A stretch of DNA of 64,000 nt from Aeromonas bivalvium (GCF_000819765.1 NZ_CDBT01000063.1:186001-250000); one strand, 5' to 3'; positions 1-8,360 are shown, counted from the stretch's first letter. The notes: generated by a model from the letters alone, not told the origin. A program made the numbers and translations.

Positions 1-1002
1 CGAGCGGAAGCTGCGCTCCAGCTGCTCGCTGGCGGCCACATAGTTGTACTGGGCCTGTTTGACCTGGGAAGTGGTGGCGCCGCCGGTATAGAGCGGCAGC
101 TTGAAGGTGAGCCCTACGTTGGCCTGGTTGTCGTTGCCGTCCGAGTTGCGGATCTCGTCCTTGTAGTCGTAATAACCGGTATTCAGACCGGCACCCAGAT
201 CCAGGGTCGGCTCATGGCCGGTCTTGGCCAGATCGATCTGCTCCTTGGCGATGTCCTTGCCGATGCGGGCGCTGTGCAGTTCCAGGTTCTTGTCCAGAGC
301 CAGTTCCAGCCATTTGTCGGAGCCAAAGGCGGTCTTCTGCGGCGTGAAGCGCTCGGTATTGAGCACGTCCAGATTGCGATGATCGACCCCGGTCAGCTCG
401 CGCAAGACTTCGTAGCTGTTGTCCAGGGTGTTCTCGGCGCTGATCTCGTCGGCCAGGGCCTGGTCGCGTGAGGCTTCCGCTTCATGCACGTCCGTGATGG
501 CGGTCAGACCCACCTCGAAGCGCTGTTGGGTCTGCTCCAGCTGGCGCTCGACCGCCGCCTTGTTGGCGCGCACGAACTCCAGGGTGTCCTGGGCCTTGAG
601 CACATTGAAATAGGCCTGGGAGGTGCGCACCATCAGTTGCTGCACCGTCAGGTTATAGGCGACGTCGGACTGGGTGGCACTCTTCTCGGTCAGATCCAGG
701 TTGACCCAGTTGCTGCGACGATAGACGGACTGATCCAGAGACAGGCTGCCGGTGGCATTGCTGTTGGTCTGGGTGTCGTTCTTGTTGTTCAGGTAGTTGA
801 GGCCGGCGCCCAGGTTGATTTGGGGCAAGAGGGCGGCGCGGGATTCATTGATCTTCTCGAATGCCTGATCGCGAACGGCCTTGGACTCCCGCAGCTGGGT
901 ATCTTTCTGCTGCGCCTGGGTATAGATATCGAGCAAGTTTTCAGCTTGGGCACTGGCGCTGAGGCCGAGCAGGACCATGACTGACAGGAGTGTTCTGTTC
1001 AT
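1..1002 (-). CDS. tolC: Outer-membrane efflux channel TolC (5' part; runs off the window)
   Basis: Trimeric outer-membrane/periplasmic channel that completes tripartite drug efflux pumps and type I secretion systems. The translation begins MNRTLLSVMVLLGLSASAQA, a clear Sec signal peptide, followed by ENLLDIYTQAQ, the usual start of mature TolC, then long coiled-coil-like helices (SDVAYNLTVQQL, RTSQAYFNVLKAQDTL) and a second OEP repeat with LKLPLYTGG. About 334 codons are present and the C-terminal part lies outside the window. It is divergent from nudF, the same arrangement as in Enterobacteria. The intervening 307 bases hold a perfect TetR-type palindrome. An aaeXAB-like pump that needs an outer-membrane partner lies 4 kb away. 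High confidence from sequence plus synteny. Confidence 0.95.
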   Translation of the reverse strand, partial: MNRTLLSVMVLLGLSASAQAENLLDIYTQAQQKDTQLRESKAVRDQAFEKINESRAALLPQINLGAGLNYLNNKNDTQTNSNATGSLSLDQSVYRRSNWVNLDLTEKSATQSDVAYNLTVQQLMVRTSQAYFNVLKAQDTLEFVRANKAAVERQLEQTQQRFEVGLTAITDVHEAEASRDQALADEISAENTLDNSYEVLRELTGVDHRNLDVLNTERFTPQKTAFGSDKWLELALDKNLELHSARIGKDIAKEQIDLAKTGHEPTLDLGAGLNTGYYDYKDEIRNSDGNDNQANVGLTFKLPLYTGGATTSQVKQAQYNYVAASEQLERSFRS

Positions 1003-1237
1003 AGATTCTCTTAACCTTATGTATTAACTCGAAGCTGCCGCTGGATGTAGGAAAGATATTGTCATCAACCAAGCCGGATTTCAGCTTAATCGAGTCACTA
1101 TCCGCAAAATTTAACGAAAGCCATCCGGTTCTGGTCGAGGAGGCAGGCCGCAGATCCCGGGGGAGTTTCTCCCGCGAACGCCTAGCCAAATGCCCTGTGA
1201 CTGCTAAAATCCATCGCTCATCGATGCCGAGCGTGAG

Positions 1238-1255
1238 TGAATGAATGTTCATTCA
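1238..1255. promoter_or_regulatory. 18-bp perfect palindrome, TetR-type operator candidate between tolC and nudF
   Basis: TGAATGAATGTTCATTCA consists of two perfect 8-bp inverted arms separated by TG. It lies 236 bases upstream of the tolC start and 55 bases upstream of the nudF start. Size and TGAAT/ATTCA arms resemble operators of TetR-family efflux repressors. Which gene it controls and by what protein is inference. Confidence 0.5.
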
Positions 1256-1309
1256 TGAACTCGGATTTTATGGTCTAACCGGGCCAAGTCAAGCCGACGG
1301 GAGTCGCGG

Positions 1310-1951
1310 ATGTCGCAGCAAGCCTTGCCAGAAACCGGCCACTACGGTGTGGAAGATGTGAAAATCATCGAAAAATCAGTTGGATATAACGGATTTTTCA
1401 AGGTGAATGTCTATCGCCTGCAGCACAAGTTATTTGCAGGGGGCTGGAATGAGCCCATCGTCCGCGAGCTGTTCGAGCGCGGCCATGCCGCCGCCCTCTT
1501 GCCTTATGATCCGGTTCGGGACGAAATCGTGCTGGTGGAGCAGTTTCGCATCGGTGCCATCGAGACCAGCCCCACCCCCTGGCTGCTGGAACTGGTGGCC
1601 GGCATCATAGATGAAGGGGAGACCGCCGAGGCCGTGGTGCGCCGCGAGGCGGTGGAAGAGGCGGGCATCGAGGTGGGGCGCTGCGAGCACGCCATCAGCT
1701 ACCTGGTGAGCCCGGGCGGCAGCACGGAGCGCATCGAGGTCTTCGTGGGCGAGGTGGATGCGAGCCGGGCCGAAGGGATCCACGGCCTTGCTGAGGAGGG
1801 GGAGGACATACGGGTGCACAGGGTGAGCCGCGAGCAGGCCTATGCCTGGCTCAAGGAGGGGCGCATCGACAACGCCGCCTCCGTCATCGCCCTGCAGTGG
1901 CTGGCCCTGAACCACGGCGAGCTGCGTGCCCGCTGGCTGGCGGAGCGCTGA
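1310..1951 (+). CDS. nudF: ADP-ribose pyrophosphatase NudF
   Basis: Hydrolyses ADP-ribose to AMP and ribose 5-phosphate, clearing a reactive NAD breakdown product in the cytoplasm. The 213-aa product has an N-terminal beta region (VYRLQHKLFAGGW, typical of the ADP-ribose group) and a complete Nudix box beginning GIIDEGETAEAVVRREA and ending VEEAG, which supplies the metal-binding glutamates; SPGGSTERIEVFVGEV downstream is also typical of NudF. First gene of the nudF-yqiB-cpdA-yqiA operon; the yqiB start follows its stop by one base. Length fits E. coli NudF (about 209 aa). Confidence 0.95.
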   Translation: MSQQALPETGHYGVEDVKIIEKSVGYNGFFKVNVYRLQHKLFAGGWNEPIVRELFERGHAAALLPYDPVRDEIVLVEQFRIGAIETSPTPWLLELVAGIIDEGETAEAVVRREAVEEAGIEVGRCEHAISYLVSPGGSTERIEVFVGEVDASRAEGIHGLAEEGEDIRVHRVSREQAYAWLKEGRIDNAASVIALQWLALNHGELRARWLAER

Positions 1952-1952
1952 G

Positions 1953-2399
1953 ATGGCGTCAGTCCAGAGCCCGATGAAACGTTATGTGCCTGATCTGATG
2001 TCCTTGCAGCGCACCTGCGAGGTGAACTACATGGCCTTGATGAAGCTGTTGCCCCCCGGCGGCAGTGTGGGGGCGGAGCGCCGCTATCAGGTGGGCAACG
2101 GCCTGCAGTTCCAGCTCACCGTCAGCGAGGAGAGCCGCTTCACCAGCCAGGTGATCCTGGCCCAGCACAATCCCGAGTTGCCGAGCTACTTGCAGGCTCG
2201 TATAGAGATTCGTTTGTATCACGATGTGCGGATGGCGGAAGTGTGTGCGGCGCAACAGATTTCGATGTTGCAACCACGTTATGATTATCCCAATCAAAAA
2301 ATGCACCACAGGGATGAAAAAGAGCAGGTAAATCTATTCCTGGCCGATTGGCTAAGATTTTGTCTCAAACACGGCACCAGCCTGATCAACATCCTCTAG
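1953..2399 (+). CDS. yqiB: DUF1249 family protein YqiB
   Basis: Conserved protein of unknown biochemical role, found in the tolC-nudF-cpdA neighbourhood of many gammaproteobacteria. The translation MKRYVPDLMSLQRTCEVNYM matches the N-terminus of the DUF1249 family, and the C-terminus (MHHRDEKEQVNLFLADWLRFC) is also typical. The first ATG after the nudF stop is used here (148 aa); the ATG at 1974 gives a protein aligning exactly with E. coli YqiB and may be the true start. The gene is tightly packed, one base after nudF and 21 bases before cpdA. Conservation beside cpdA suggests co-regulation, not a known function. Confidence 0.88.
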   Translation: MASVQSPMKRYVPDLMSLQRTCEVNYMALMKLLPPGGSVGAERRYQVGNGLQFQLTVSEESRFTSQVILAQHNPELPSYLQARIEIRLYHDVRMAEVCAAQQISMLQPRYDYPNQKMHHRDEKEQVNLFLADWLRFCLKHGTSLINIL

Positions 2400-2420
2400 T
2401 CGAACTTATAAAAAAGAAGC

Positions 2421-3245
2421 GTGATTTTGGAAACAGAGCTACCTCAGGCGCCGGACGGCAGTGTGCGCCTGTTACAGATTACCGATACCCATCTCTTCGC
2501 CAGTGCCGAGGGACGACTGCTGGCCGTGCGAACCGCAGAGAGCCTGGCCGCCGTGCTGGAGCAGGTGCAGGCCAACGCGCACCCGTTCGATCTTATCCTC
2601 GCCACCGGGGATCTCTCCCAGGATCACAGCCCGGAGTCCTACCAGCGCTTCGCCTCCATGATGGCGCCCCTGGCGCGCCCCATCTACTGGTTGCCCGGCA
2701 ACCACGACGACGGCCCCCTGATGACCGAATACCTGCATGCGGCCGGGATCAGCGAGGCCAAGCAGCTGGTGGGGGAGTACTGGCAGGTGATCCTGCTGGA
2801 CACCCAGGTGCGCGGCAAACCCCATGGGGTGCTGGGGGATCACCAGCTGGCGGCGCTGGATCAGGCGCTTCGCCAGCATCCCGAGCACCACGCCCTCATC
2901 GCCCTGCACCATCAGGCGGTGCCGGTGGGCTGCGCCTGGCTGGATCAGCACAATCTCAAGAATGCCGACGACCTCTTCGCCGTGCTGGCCCGCCACCCGC
3001 AGCAGAAGACAATCCTGTTCGGCCACGTCCATCAGGAGTTTGACGAGGTGCACCACGGAGTGCGGCTCATCGCCAGCCCCTCTACCTGCATCCAGTTCAA
3101 GCCGCTCTCCGACGGTTTCGCACTGGACGAATCCGGCCCGGGCTGGCGCTATCTCACCCTGCACCCGGATGGCCGGGTGGCGAGCCAGGTGTGGCGCCTG
3201 CCCCTGGGGCAGTTCGTGCCCGACCCCGATGCCACCGGGTATTGA
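2421..3245 (+). CDS. cpdA: 3',5'-cyclic-AMP phosphodiesterase CpdA
   Basis: Calcineurin-like metallophosphoesterase that degrades cAMP to AMP, limiting CRP signalling. The metal-site motifs appear in order: ITDTHLF (D-x-H), ATGDLSQD, LPGNHDD, ALHHQAVPVG and ILFGHVHQEF. 274 aa, matching the family. The start is GTG at 2421, preceded by AAGAAG; no better ATG exists in the frame. It sits between yqiB and yqiA as in E. coli. The 12 bases after its stop are followed directly by the first of three repeated copies of the yqiA 5' end, so cpdA ends normally and is not altered by that duplication. Confidence 0.95.
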   Translation: MILETELPQAPDGSVRLLQITDTHLFASAEGRLLAVRTAESLAAVLEQVQANAHPFDLILATGDLSQDHSPESYQRFASMMAPLARPIYWLPGNHDDGPLMTEYLHAAGISEAKQLVGEYWQVILLDTQVRGKPHGVLGDHQLAALDQALRQHPEHHALIALHHQAVPVGCAWLDQHNLKNADDLFAVLARHPQQKTILFGHVHQEFDEVHHGVRLIASPSTCIQFKPLSDGFALDESGPGWRYLTLHPDGRVASQVWRLPLGQFVPDPDATGY

Positions 3246-3257
3246 GGAGAGCATTGC

Positions 3258-3431
3258 ATGAAGTCGTTTCTCCTCTACCTGCATGTACCTGCATGTTTTC
3301 AACCCCTTGCCTGGCTATGCCTGGGCGCAGCCAACAGGGAGGCCTGCATGACCTCCGTTTTGCTTTATCTGCACGGTTTCAACTCCTCTCCCGGTTCTGC
3401 CAGGGCGCAGCCAACAGGGAGGCCTGCATGA
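3258..3431 (+). pseudogene. 57-codon leader frame made of two truncated yqiA starts
   Basis: Copies 1 and 2 of the repeat are in frame with each other because of the 10-bp insertion in copy 1, giving an open frame MKSFLLYLHVPACF... that includes a second MTSVLLYLHGFNSSPGSA and stops at TGA 3429-3431. That stop overlaps the ATG of the intact yqiA (ATGA). A GAGGAG lies 8 bases before the first ATG, so the frame may be translated and feed ribosomes to yqiA by coupling. It has no independent domain; I read it as a gene remnant that may act as a translated leader. Confidence 0.6.
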
Positions 3432-3489
3432 CCTCCGTTTTGCTTTATCTGCATGGTTTCAATTCCTCCCCCGGCTCGGCCAAGGCGCA
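3258..3489 (+). repeat. Three tandem copies of the 5' end of yqiA (80-bp period)
   Basis: Copy 1 spans 3258-3347, copy 2 3348-3427 and copy 3 (the start of intact yqiA) 3428 to about 3489. Each begins with ATG and encodes a version of M-x-x-LLYLH-F-N-P. Copy 1 is 80 bp plus a 10-bp internal tandem duplication (TACCTGCATG twice). Copies 1 and 2 share an identical 25-base end carrying AACAGGGAGG, which now serves as the ribosome binding site of the next copy. Copy 1 is clearly diverged from copies 2 and 3, mostly by third-position changes. Confidence 0.9.
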
Positions 3490-4015
3490 GCAGATGGCGG
3501 CCTGGGTGGCAGAACACAGACCCGATATCGAGGTGGCGATCCCGGCCCAGCCCAACACCCCGGCGGCTGCCTGGTCTGCCATCGAGCAGGTCATTGCCGA
3601 CCTGAATGCCCGCCACGGCAGCGCCCTGCGACTGGGCGCCGTGGGCAGCTCCCTCGGCGGCTTTATGGCGACCCGGGTGAGCGAGCTGCATGGTTGTCGC
3701 GCGGCGCTGATCAACCCGGCGGTGCGTCCCCACGAGCTGCTCTGCGACTACCTGGGCCCCCAGACCAACCCCTACAGCGGCGAGCGCTATGAACTGCTGC
3801 CCGGGCACATGGACGAGTTGAGAGCGCTGGCGGTGGCGGTGTGCGCCCCCGAGCGGCTCTGGGTGCTGCAACAGCAGGAGGACGAGGTGCTCGACTATCG
3901 CAAGGCGCTGGACGAATACCGCTTTGCCCGTCTCTCCCTGGAGTGCGGTGGCGACCATGCCTTCACAGGCTTCGAGCGCTATCCGGCCCAGATCATTCGT
4001 TTCCTCGGGCTCTAG
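3428..4015 (+). CDS. yqiA: YqiA/YcfP-family alpha/beta-hydrolase (esterase)
   Basis: Small serine esterase of the UPF0227/YqiA family. The 195-aa product starts MTSVLLYLHGFNSSPGSAKA (oxyanion-hole HGF), carries the nucleophile elbow GSSLGGF near residues 78-84, then NPAVRPHELL and a C-terminal EGGDHAFTG-like segment (CGGDHAFTGFERY) with the catalytic His. Length and motifs fit E. coli YqiA (193 aa). The start is the third tandem ATG copy, the only one in frame with the body. Last gene of the conserved nudF-yqiB-cpdA-yqiA run; in E. coli parE follows directly, but here 4.4 kb intervenes. Confidence 0.93.
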   Translation: MTSVLLYLHGFNSSPGSAKAQQMAAWVAEHRPDIEVAIPAQPNTPAAAWSAIEQVIADLNARHGSALRLGAVGSSLGGFMATRVSELHGCRAALINPAVRPHELLCDYLGPQTNPYSGERYELLPGHMDELRALAVAVCAPERLWVLQQQEDEVLDYRKALDEYRFARLSLECGGDHAFTGFERYPAQIIRFLGL

Positions 4016-4017
4016 CC

Positions 4018-4641
4018 GTGCAACCGCCGCTGGCTGCCTTCCTGGAACAGGTGCTGGCCACGGCGCAAGCCGGACTCACCTACTCCAAAGATCCCTTCGA
4101 TATCGGCCGTTTCGAGGCGCTGCGGGCGGCCACTGTGACGCTCATCGCCAGCCAGAGCACGCTGGCCCCCGAGGCCATCAATGACTGGATTGCCCTCGAT
4201 AGCGGCTATCCCACCCCCAAGCTGGATGTGCGGGCCTTCATTCAGAACGACGACGGTCATATCCTGCTGGTGCAGGAGCGCAGCGACGGGCGCTGGACCC
4301 TGCCGGGGGGCTGGTGCGACATCGGCGACTCGCCGGCGGGCGCCGTGGTGCGGGAAGTGAGCGAGGAGACTGGCCTGGAGTGCCGTGCGGTGCAGCTGCT
4401 GGCCCTGTTCGACAAGCTCAAGCATCCCCATCCCCCGCAACTGCCCCATGCCCACAAGGCCTTCTTCCTGTGTGAGGTGACGGGCGGCGCTCTGCTCACC
4501 GACACCGATGAAACCAAAGGGGCGGGGTACTTCCCCATCGACGCCCTGCCCGAGCTCTCCCGCCACCGGGTTGTCGCGTCCCAGCTGCGCAGCCTGCACG
4601 ACCATGTGCGGCAGGGGCGGCAAGATACCCTGTTCGATTAA
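4018..4641 (+). CDS. Nudix hydrolase with N-terminal Nudix_N domain
   Basis: Predicted nucleoside-diphosphate-X hydrolase, 207 aa from the GTG two bases after the yqiA stop. An N-terminal helical region (about residues 1-60: [29 protein letters not shown]) fits the helper domain of the ADP-ribose/CDP-choline type group. The Nudix domain follows ([19 protein letters not shown]; box from [20 protein letters not shown] to ETGLE). The first box glutamate position is Asp (GDS rather than GES), while REVSEET is intact. The substrate cannot be read from sequence. It is not part of the enterobacterial yqiA-parE neighbourhood and belongs to the inserted block ahead of parE. Confidence 0.85.
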   Translation: MQPPLAAFLEQVLATAQAGLTYSKDPFDIGRFEALRAATVTLIASQSTLAPEAINDWIALDSGYPTPKLDVRAFIQNDDGHILLVQERSDGRWTLPGGWCDIGDSPAGAVVREVSEETGLECRAVQLLALFDKLKHPHPPQLPHAHKAFFLCEVTGGALLTDTDETKGAGYFPIDALPELSRHRVVASQLRSLHDHVRQGRQDTLFD

Positions 4642-4677
4642 CCGGTTCGCAGCCTGACACTGCGGCAAGGAGGCAGC

Positions 4678-5082
4678 ATGATCACGCGCATCGGCAATAC
4701 CCCCATTCAGGCGAAACACAGGGCCAGCTGCCACTGCGGCGCCGTGGTGCTAGAGCTGACCCTGCCGGATGGCGTGGTGGATCCGCGCCGCTGCGACTGC
4801 TCCTTCTGTCGGCGGCGAGGGGCCATCGTCGCCTCGGTGCCGCTCTCCGGCATCCGCATCCTGCAAGGGGAGGCGGCGCTTCGCTGCTACCAGTTCAACA
4901 CCCGCACTGCGAAACACTATTTTTGCAGCGTCTGCGGCATCTACACCCATCACCAGCGCCGATCCAATCCGGCGGAATATGGCTACAACCTCGCCTGTCT
5001 GGAGGGGGTCAACCCGTTCGATCTGGGAGAGGTGCCGACCCGCGACGGGGTGCATCACCCGGCAGATACCGTAGCCGATTGA
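4678..5082 (+). CDS. GFA-family (CENP-V/GFA domain) zinc protein
   Basis: 134-aa protein of the glutathione-dependent formaldehyde-activating enzyme family. Zinc-binding cysteines are visible as ASCHCGAVVLEL, RRCDCSFCRRRG and YFCSVCGIYTHHQRR. The founding member's spontaneous-reaction assignment is disputed and most family members have no proven role, so only the fold is called here. The gene has a good AAGGAGG ribosome site ahead of ATG 4678. It lies 36 bases after the Nudix gene and probably shares its transcript. The following 190 bases before the next gene hold no recognisable coding sequence and may carry the promoter of the efflux operon. Confidence 0.85.
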   Translation: MITRIGNTPIQAKHRASCHCGAVVLELTLPDGVVDPRRCDCSFCRRRGAIVASVPLSGIRILQGEAALRCYQFNTRTAKHYFCSVCGIYTHHQRRSNPAEYGYNLACLEGVNPFDLGEVPTRDGVHHPADTVAD

Positions 5083-5274
5083 ACGCGAGGTGACTGCCCC
5101 GACGGGTGGCGGGGAGGACGGGCGAGGTGTTGCCGCGCCACTCCCGTGACGACACCTCAGGGGGCCATCAGCTTGTGTAGCCCCCACAATGGCTGTGTTA
5201 ACCTTGCCTTGTCCGTCTCCCGGCGGACCCTGGCCTCTCTCTTCATTCCATCTCTGCCAACAGGGGGCACACCC

Positions 5275-5496
5275 GTGACGACTGCTTCAGCGCTGCCGGA
5301 TCTGATCCTCGGGGCCTCGCTCTACTTTCCTCCCCTGTTCAAGGCGGTGCTGCTCGGTCTGCTCGGCTGGCTGCCGCTGCACCATCTGCTGCGGGACTGG
5401 CTCTATGGCGGTGAGGTCTGGCACCCCCTGCTGATGGATCTCTCCCTGTTTATCCTCGCCGTCAGTGGCGCACTCTGGATACTGCTACATGGCTAA
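5275..5496 (+). CDS. DUF1656 small membrane protein, AaeX-like
   Basis: 73-aa inner-membrane protein with two hydrophobic segments (FKAVLLGLLGWLPL and LMDLSLFILAVSGALWILL), the size and pattern of the DUF1656/AaeX family that precedes HlyD-FUSC efflux pairs. The GTG at 5275 is chosen because it gives the usual family length; longer in-frame starts run into non-conserved sequence. The last 8 bases overlap the start of the membrane-fusion gene, so the three genes form one operon. Role of DUF1656 proteins is not established. Confidence 0.8.
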   Translation: MTTASALPDLILGASLYFPPLFKAVLLGLLGWLPLHHLLRDWLYGGEVWHPLLMDLSLFILAVSGALWILLHG

Positions 5497-6355
5497 ATCT
5501 CCCCTGGCAACCCTCAAATACTTCTCCACCCTGCTGGTGTGCGCCCTGGCGCTGGTGTCGCTCTGGTGGCTCTGGAACTACTACATGCAGGGTCCCTGGA
5601 CCCGGGATGGCAAGGTGAGGGCCGAGCTGGTCAGCATCACGCCCCTGGTGTCGGGCAAGATCGTCAGGATAGATGTCAAGGACAACCAGCTGGTGAAGGC
5701 GGGGGAGCGGCTCTTCACCCTGGATCCCGAGCCCTATCGCATCGCGCTGGACAACGCCAGCGCGGCACTGGCCAAGGCCAAGTCGGATCTCGACAAGGCG
5801 GAGCACGAGGCGAACCGTCGCCAGAGCCTCGCCCGTACCGTCATCTCCGCCGAGGCGGTGGATGAATCCAGGCTCAATGCCCAGGCGATGAAGGCGGCCT
5901 ATGAAGTGGCCCAGGCCAACCTGGAGCAGGCCAGATGGTCCCTTGCCCGGACCGAGGTCCACGCCGCGAGCGATGGCTACATCACCAATCTGCAGGCCAG
6001 GGTCGGCAACTACGCCAGCGCCGGGGTGCCCCTCGTGGCCCTGATAGACACCCACTCCTTCTATGTGCAGGGCTATTTCGAAGAGACCAAGCTCAGGCAC
6101 ATCGCCCCCGGCAAACCGGCCGAGGTGGTGCTCTACAGCGGGGATCGGGTACTCAGGGGCGAGGTGGAAAGCATAGGGCGGGCCATTCACGATCAGAGCC
6201 TGGAAGGCAGCGAGGGGTTGCTGCTCGACGTCAAGCCGAACGTGCCCTGGGTGCGGCTGGCCCAGCGGGTGCCGGTGCGGATCAAGCTGCTGGAACTTCC
6301 CCCGGATCTGGTCTTGATCGCGGGCACGACCTGCACCATCACCATAGGGGACTAG
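5489..6355 (+). CDS. HlyD/AaeA-like efflux membrane-fusion protein
   Basis: Periplasmic adaptor linking the FUSC transporter to an outer-membrane channel, plausibly TolC. 288 aa: one N-terminal membrane anchor (YFSTLLVCALALVSLWWLW), then GPWTRDGKVRAELVSITPLV and SGKIVRIDVKDNQLVKAGERL (biotinyl-lipoyl half), a helical hairpin of about 80 residues, the second lipoyl half (VHAASDGYITNLQARVGNYA) and a beta-barrel region with VQGYFEETKL. These are hallmark AaeA/EmrA-type features. ATG 5489 overlaps the previous gene's end. The E. coli counterpart exports aromatic carboxylic acids; the substrate here is unknown, and no adjacent LysR (AaeR) gene is present. Confidence 0.88.
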   Translation: MAKSPLATLKYFSTLLVCALALVSLWWLWNYYMQGPWTRDGKVRAELVSITPLVSGKIVRIDVKDNQLVKAGERLFTLDPEPYRIALDNASAALAKAKSDLDKAEHEANRRQSLARTVISAEAVDESRLNAQAMKAAYEVAQANLEQARWSLARTEVHAASDGYITNLQARVGNYASAGVPLVALIDTHSFYVQGYFEETKLRHIAPGKPAEVVLYSGDRVLRGEVESIGRAIHDQSLEGSEGLLLDVKPNVPWVRLAQRVPVRIKLLELPPDLVLIAGTTCTITIGD

Positions 6356-6356
6356 G

Positions 6357-8360
6357 GTGGTCCCCTCGCTCTGGCGCCAGACTCCCTGGGGCAAGGCCAA
6401 CGGTGGCCAGTGGCGCTATGCCCTGCGCAACAGCCTGGCCATGTGCCTGTCGCTCTGGCTGGCGTTCGTGCTGCAACTCGACTCTCCCTACTGGGCCATG
6501 ACCTCCGCCGCCGTGGTGAGCTTCCCCACCGTGGGCGGGGTCATCAGCAAGAGCCTGGGGCGGGTGGTGGGCAGTCTCATCGGCGCCATGGCGGCTGTGA
6601 TGATAACCGGCCTTGGCATCAGCGATCCCTGGCTGTTCAGCCTGCTCATCGCCCTCTGGCTGGGGGGCTGCACCTACATCTCCAACCACCATCAGAACAA
6701 CGTCTCCTACGGTTTCGCCCTGGCGGGCTATACCGCCGCCATCATCGCCTTCTCCTGCGTCAACCTGACCGACCCGCAGCACATCTTCGACATCGCCCAG
6801 GCCCGAGTGAGCGAGGTGATCGTCGGCATCCTCTGCGGCGGCCTGATGATGATGCTGCTGCCGAGCCTCTCCGATGGCGAGACCCTGCTGGACTCCCTTG
6901 GCAGGAGCCAGACCCGGCTGCGGGAACATGGCCAGCTGCTCTGGCTGGGGGAGAGAGGCGCCGATGTGCGCACCGCCCACGAGGGGGTGATTGGCCAGAT
7001 CCTCACCCTGAACGTGCTGCGCATCCAGGCGGTGTGGAGCCACCACCGCCTGCGCCGCCACAACCGCTTGCTCAACTTCCTGCTCCATCGCCAGCTGCGG
7101 ATGGTCAGCCTGATCTCCGGGGTGCGCCGCATGCTGCAACACTGGCCGCAGCCACCGGACGGGCTGACATCCCTGCTCACCTCGGTGATCCGCGCGCTGG
7201 GCCAGCCCGATTGCGACAAATACCGCATCGCCCGCCTGCTGGCGCCCTTCGTGGCCGAGTCGGGCAGCGATTTTCGCCGCCGCACCTTCTGGCTGCGCCT
7301 GCGCCATTTCTGCTGGAGCTACCTGGAGTGCCAGCGCTGGCTGGAAAGGCTGGCCCGCCACGATGGCCAGGAGTGGCCGGCGCCGCCGAGCCACAGCGCC
7401 CTCACCCGCCACACCGACGGCCTGGAGGCGGCCTATAACGGGGGGCGCACCTTCCTCTGCGTGATGCTGGGCTGCGCCTTCTGGATCCATACCCAGTGGG
7501 ATGCGGGCAGCGCGGCCCTGACCCTGCTCTCCATCTGCTGCGTGCTCTATTCCGCCACCCCGGCCCCGGCCAAGGGGGCCCAGACCATGCTCAAGGCCAT
7601 CCTGCTGCTCAGCCTGGTCTGCTTCGGGGTCAAGTTCGGGCTGATGATCCGCATCGACGACTTCTGGATCTTCTGCGCCCTGCTGTTCCCCACCCTCATC
7701 ACCCTGCAACTGCTGAAATTGCAGCGCCCTCAGGGGGCGGCACTCTGGGGCCAGCTCATCGTGCTGCTCGGCTCCTTCCTCGCCATCACCAATCCACCGA
7801 GCTACGACTACCTCGCCTTCGTCAACAGCAGCCTCGCCCAGGTGCTGGGGGTGATGAGCGCAGGGCTGGCGTTCCAGCTCCTGAGGCCCAGCTCGGATCG
7901 GCGCAAGAGCCGCCGCCTGATGCACCGTCTGCGGCGGGATTTCGTGGACCAGCTGGCCCCGGCCCCGCGCCAGAGCGAGGGGGAGTTTGAATCCCGGGTC
8001 TATCACGCGGTGAGCCAGCTCAGCCAGAGTCAGGATCAGGGGGCCCGGCTCTGGGTGCTGCGCTGGGGCGTGGTGCTGCTCAATTGCAGCCATATCGTCT
8101 GGCAGCTCAGGCTCTGGCGCAGCCGGGATCCGGCCCTCTATCTGGTGCGGGACGGCTGTCTGCGCTGCCTGAAAGGCATTCTGACCGAGGGGGGCGTGCA
8201 GCACGAGGCCCTGGGGCGCACCCTGGCGGAGCTGGACCGCATCAGCCAAGGGTTGGGGGAGCATGCAGACCCGGCGGCCCGGGCACTGGCGGGACTGGTG
8301 TGGCGGCTTCACTGCTCCCTCTCCCAGCTTGTGCAGGCCCTGCCCGGCGAACCCGCCTGA
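6357..8360 (+). CDS. FUSC/AaeB-family efflux transporter
   Basis: Inner-membrane component of an AaeAB-like pump. 667 aa from GTG 6357, one base after the membrane-fusion gene. It has the duplicated FUSC architecture: an N-terminal block of about six membrane helices including MTSAAVVSFPTVGGVISKSL and GRVVGSLIGAM, a cytoplasmic region around residues 190-360, then a second membrane block (TFLCVMLGCAFWI to LGVMSAGLAFQLL) and a cytoplasmic tail. Length fits AaeB (655 aa). Likely works with the two preceding genes and TolC. The substrate is undetermined. A long antisense open frame across it is a codon-bias shadow. Confidence 0.87.
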   Translation: MVPSLWRQTPWGKANGGQWRYALRNSLAMCLSLWLAFVLQLDSPYWAMTSAAVVSFPTVGGVISKSLGRVVGSLIGAMAAVMITGLGISDPWLFSLLIALWLGGCTYISNHHQNNVSYGFALAGYTAAIIAFSCVNLTDPQHIFDIAQARVSEVIVGILCGGLMMMLLPSLSDGETLLDSLGRSQTRLREHGQLLWLGERGADVRTAHEGVIGQILTLNVLRIQAVWSHHRLRRHNRLLNFLLHRQLRMVSLISGVRRMLQHWPQPPDGLTSLLTSVIRALGQPDCDKYRIARLLAPFVAESGSDFRRRTFWLRLRHFCWSYLECQRWLERLARHDGQEWPAPPSHSALTRHTDGLEAAYNGGRTFLCVMLGCAFWIHTQWDAGSAALTLLSICCVLYSATPAPAKGAQTMLKAILLLSLVCFGVKFGLMIRIDDFWIFCALLFPTLITLQLLKLQRPQGAALWGQLIVLLGSFLAITNPPSYDYLAFVNSSLAQVLGVMSAGLAFQLLRPSSDRRKSRRLMHRLRRDFVDQLAPAPRQSEGEFESRVYHAVSQLSQSQDQGARLWVLRWGVVLLNCSHIVWQLRLWRSRDPALYLVRDGCLRCLKGILTEGGVQHEALGRTLAELDRISQGLGEHADPAARALAGLVWRLHCSLSQLVQALPGEPA

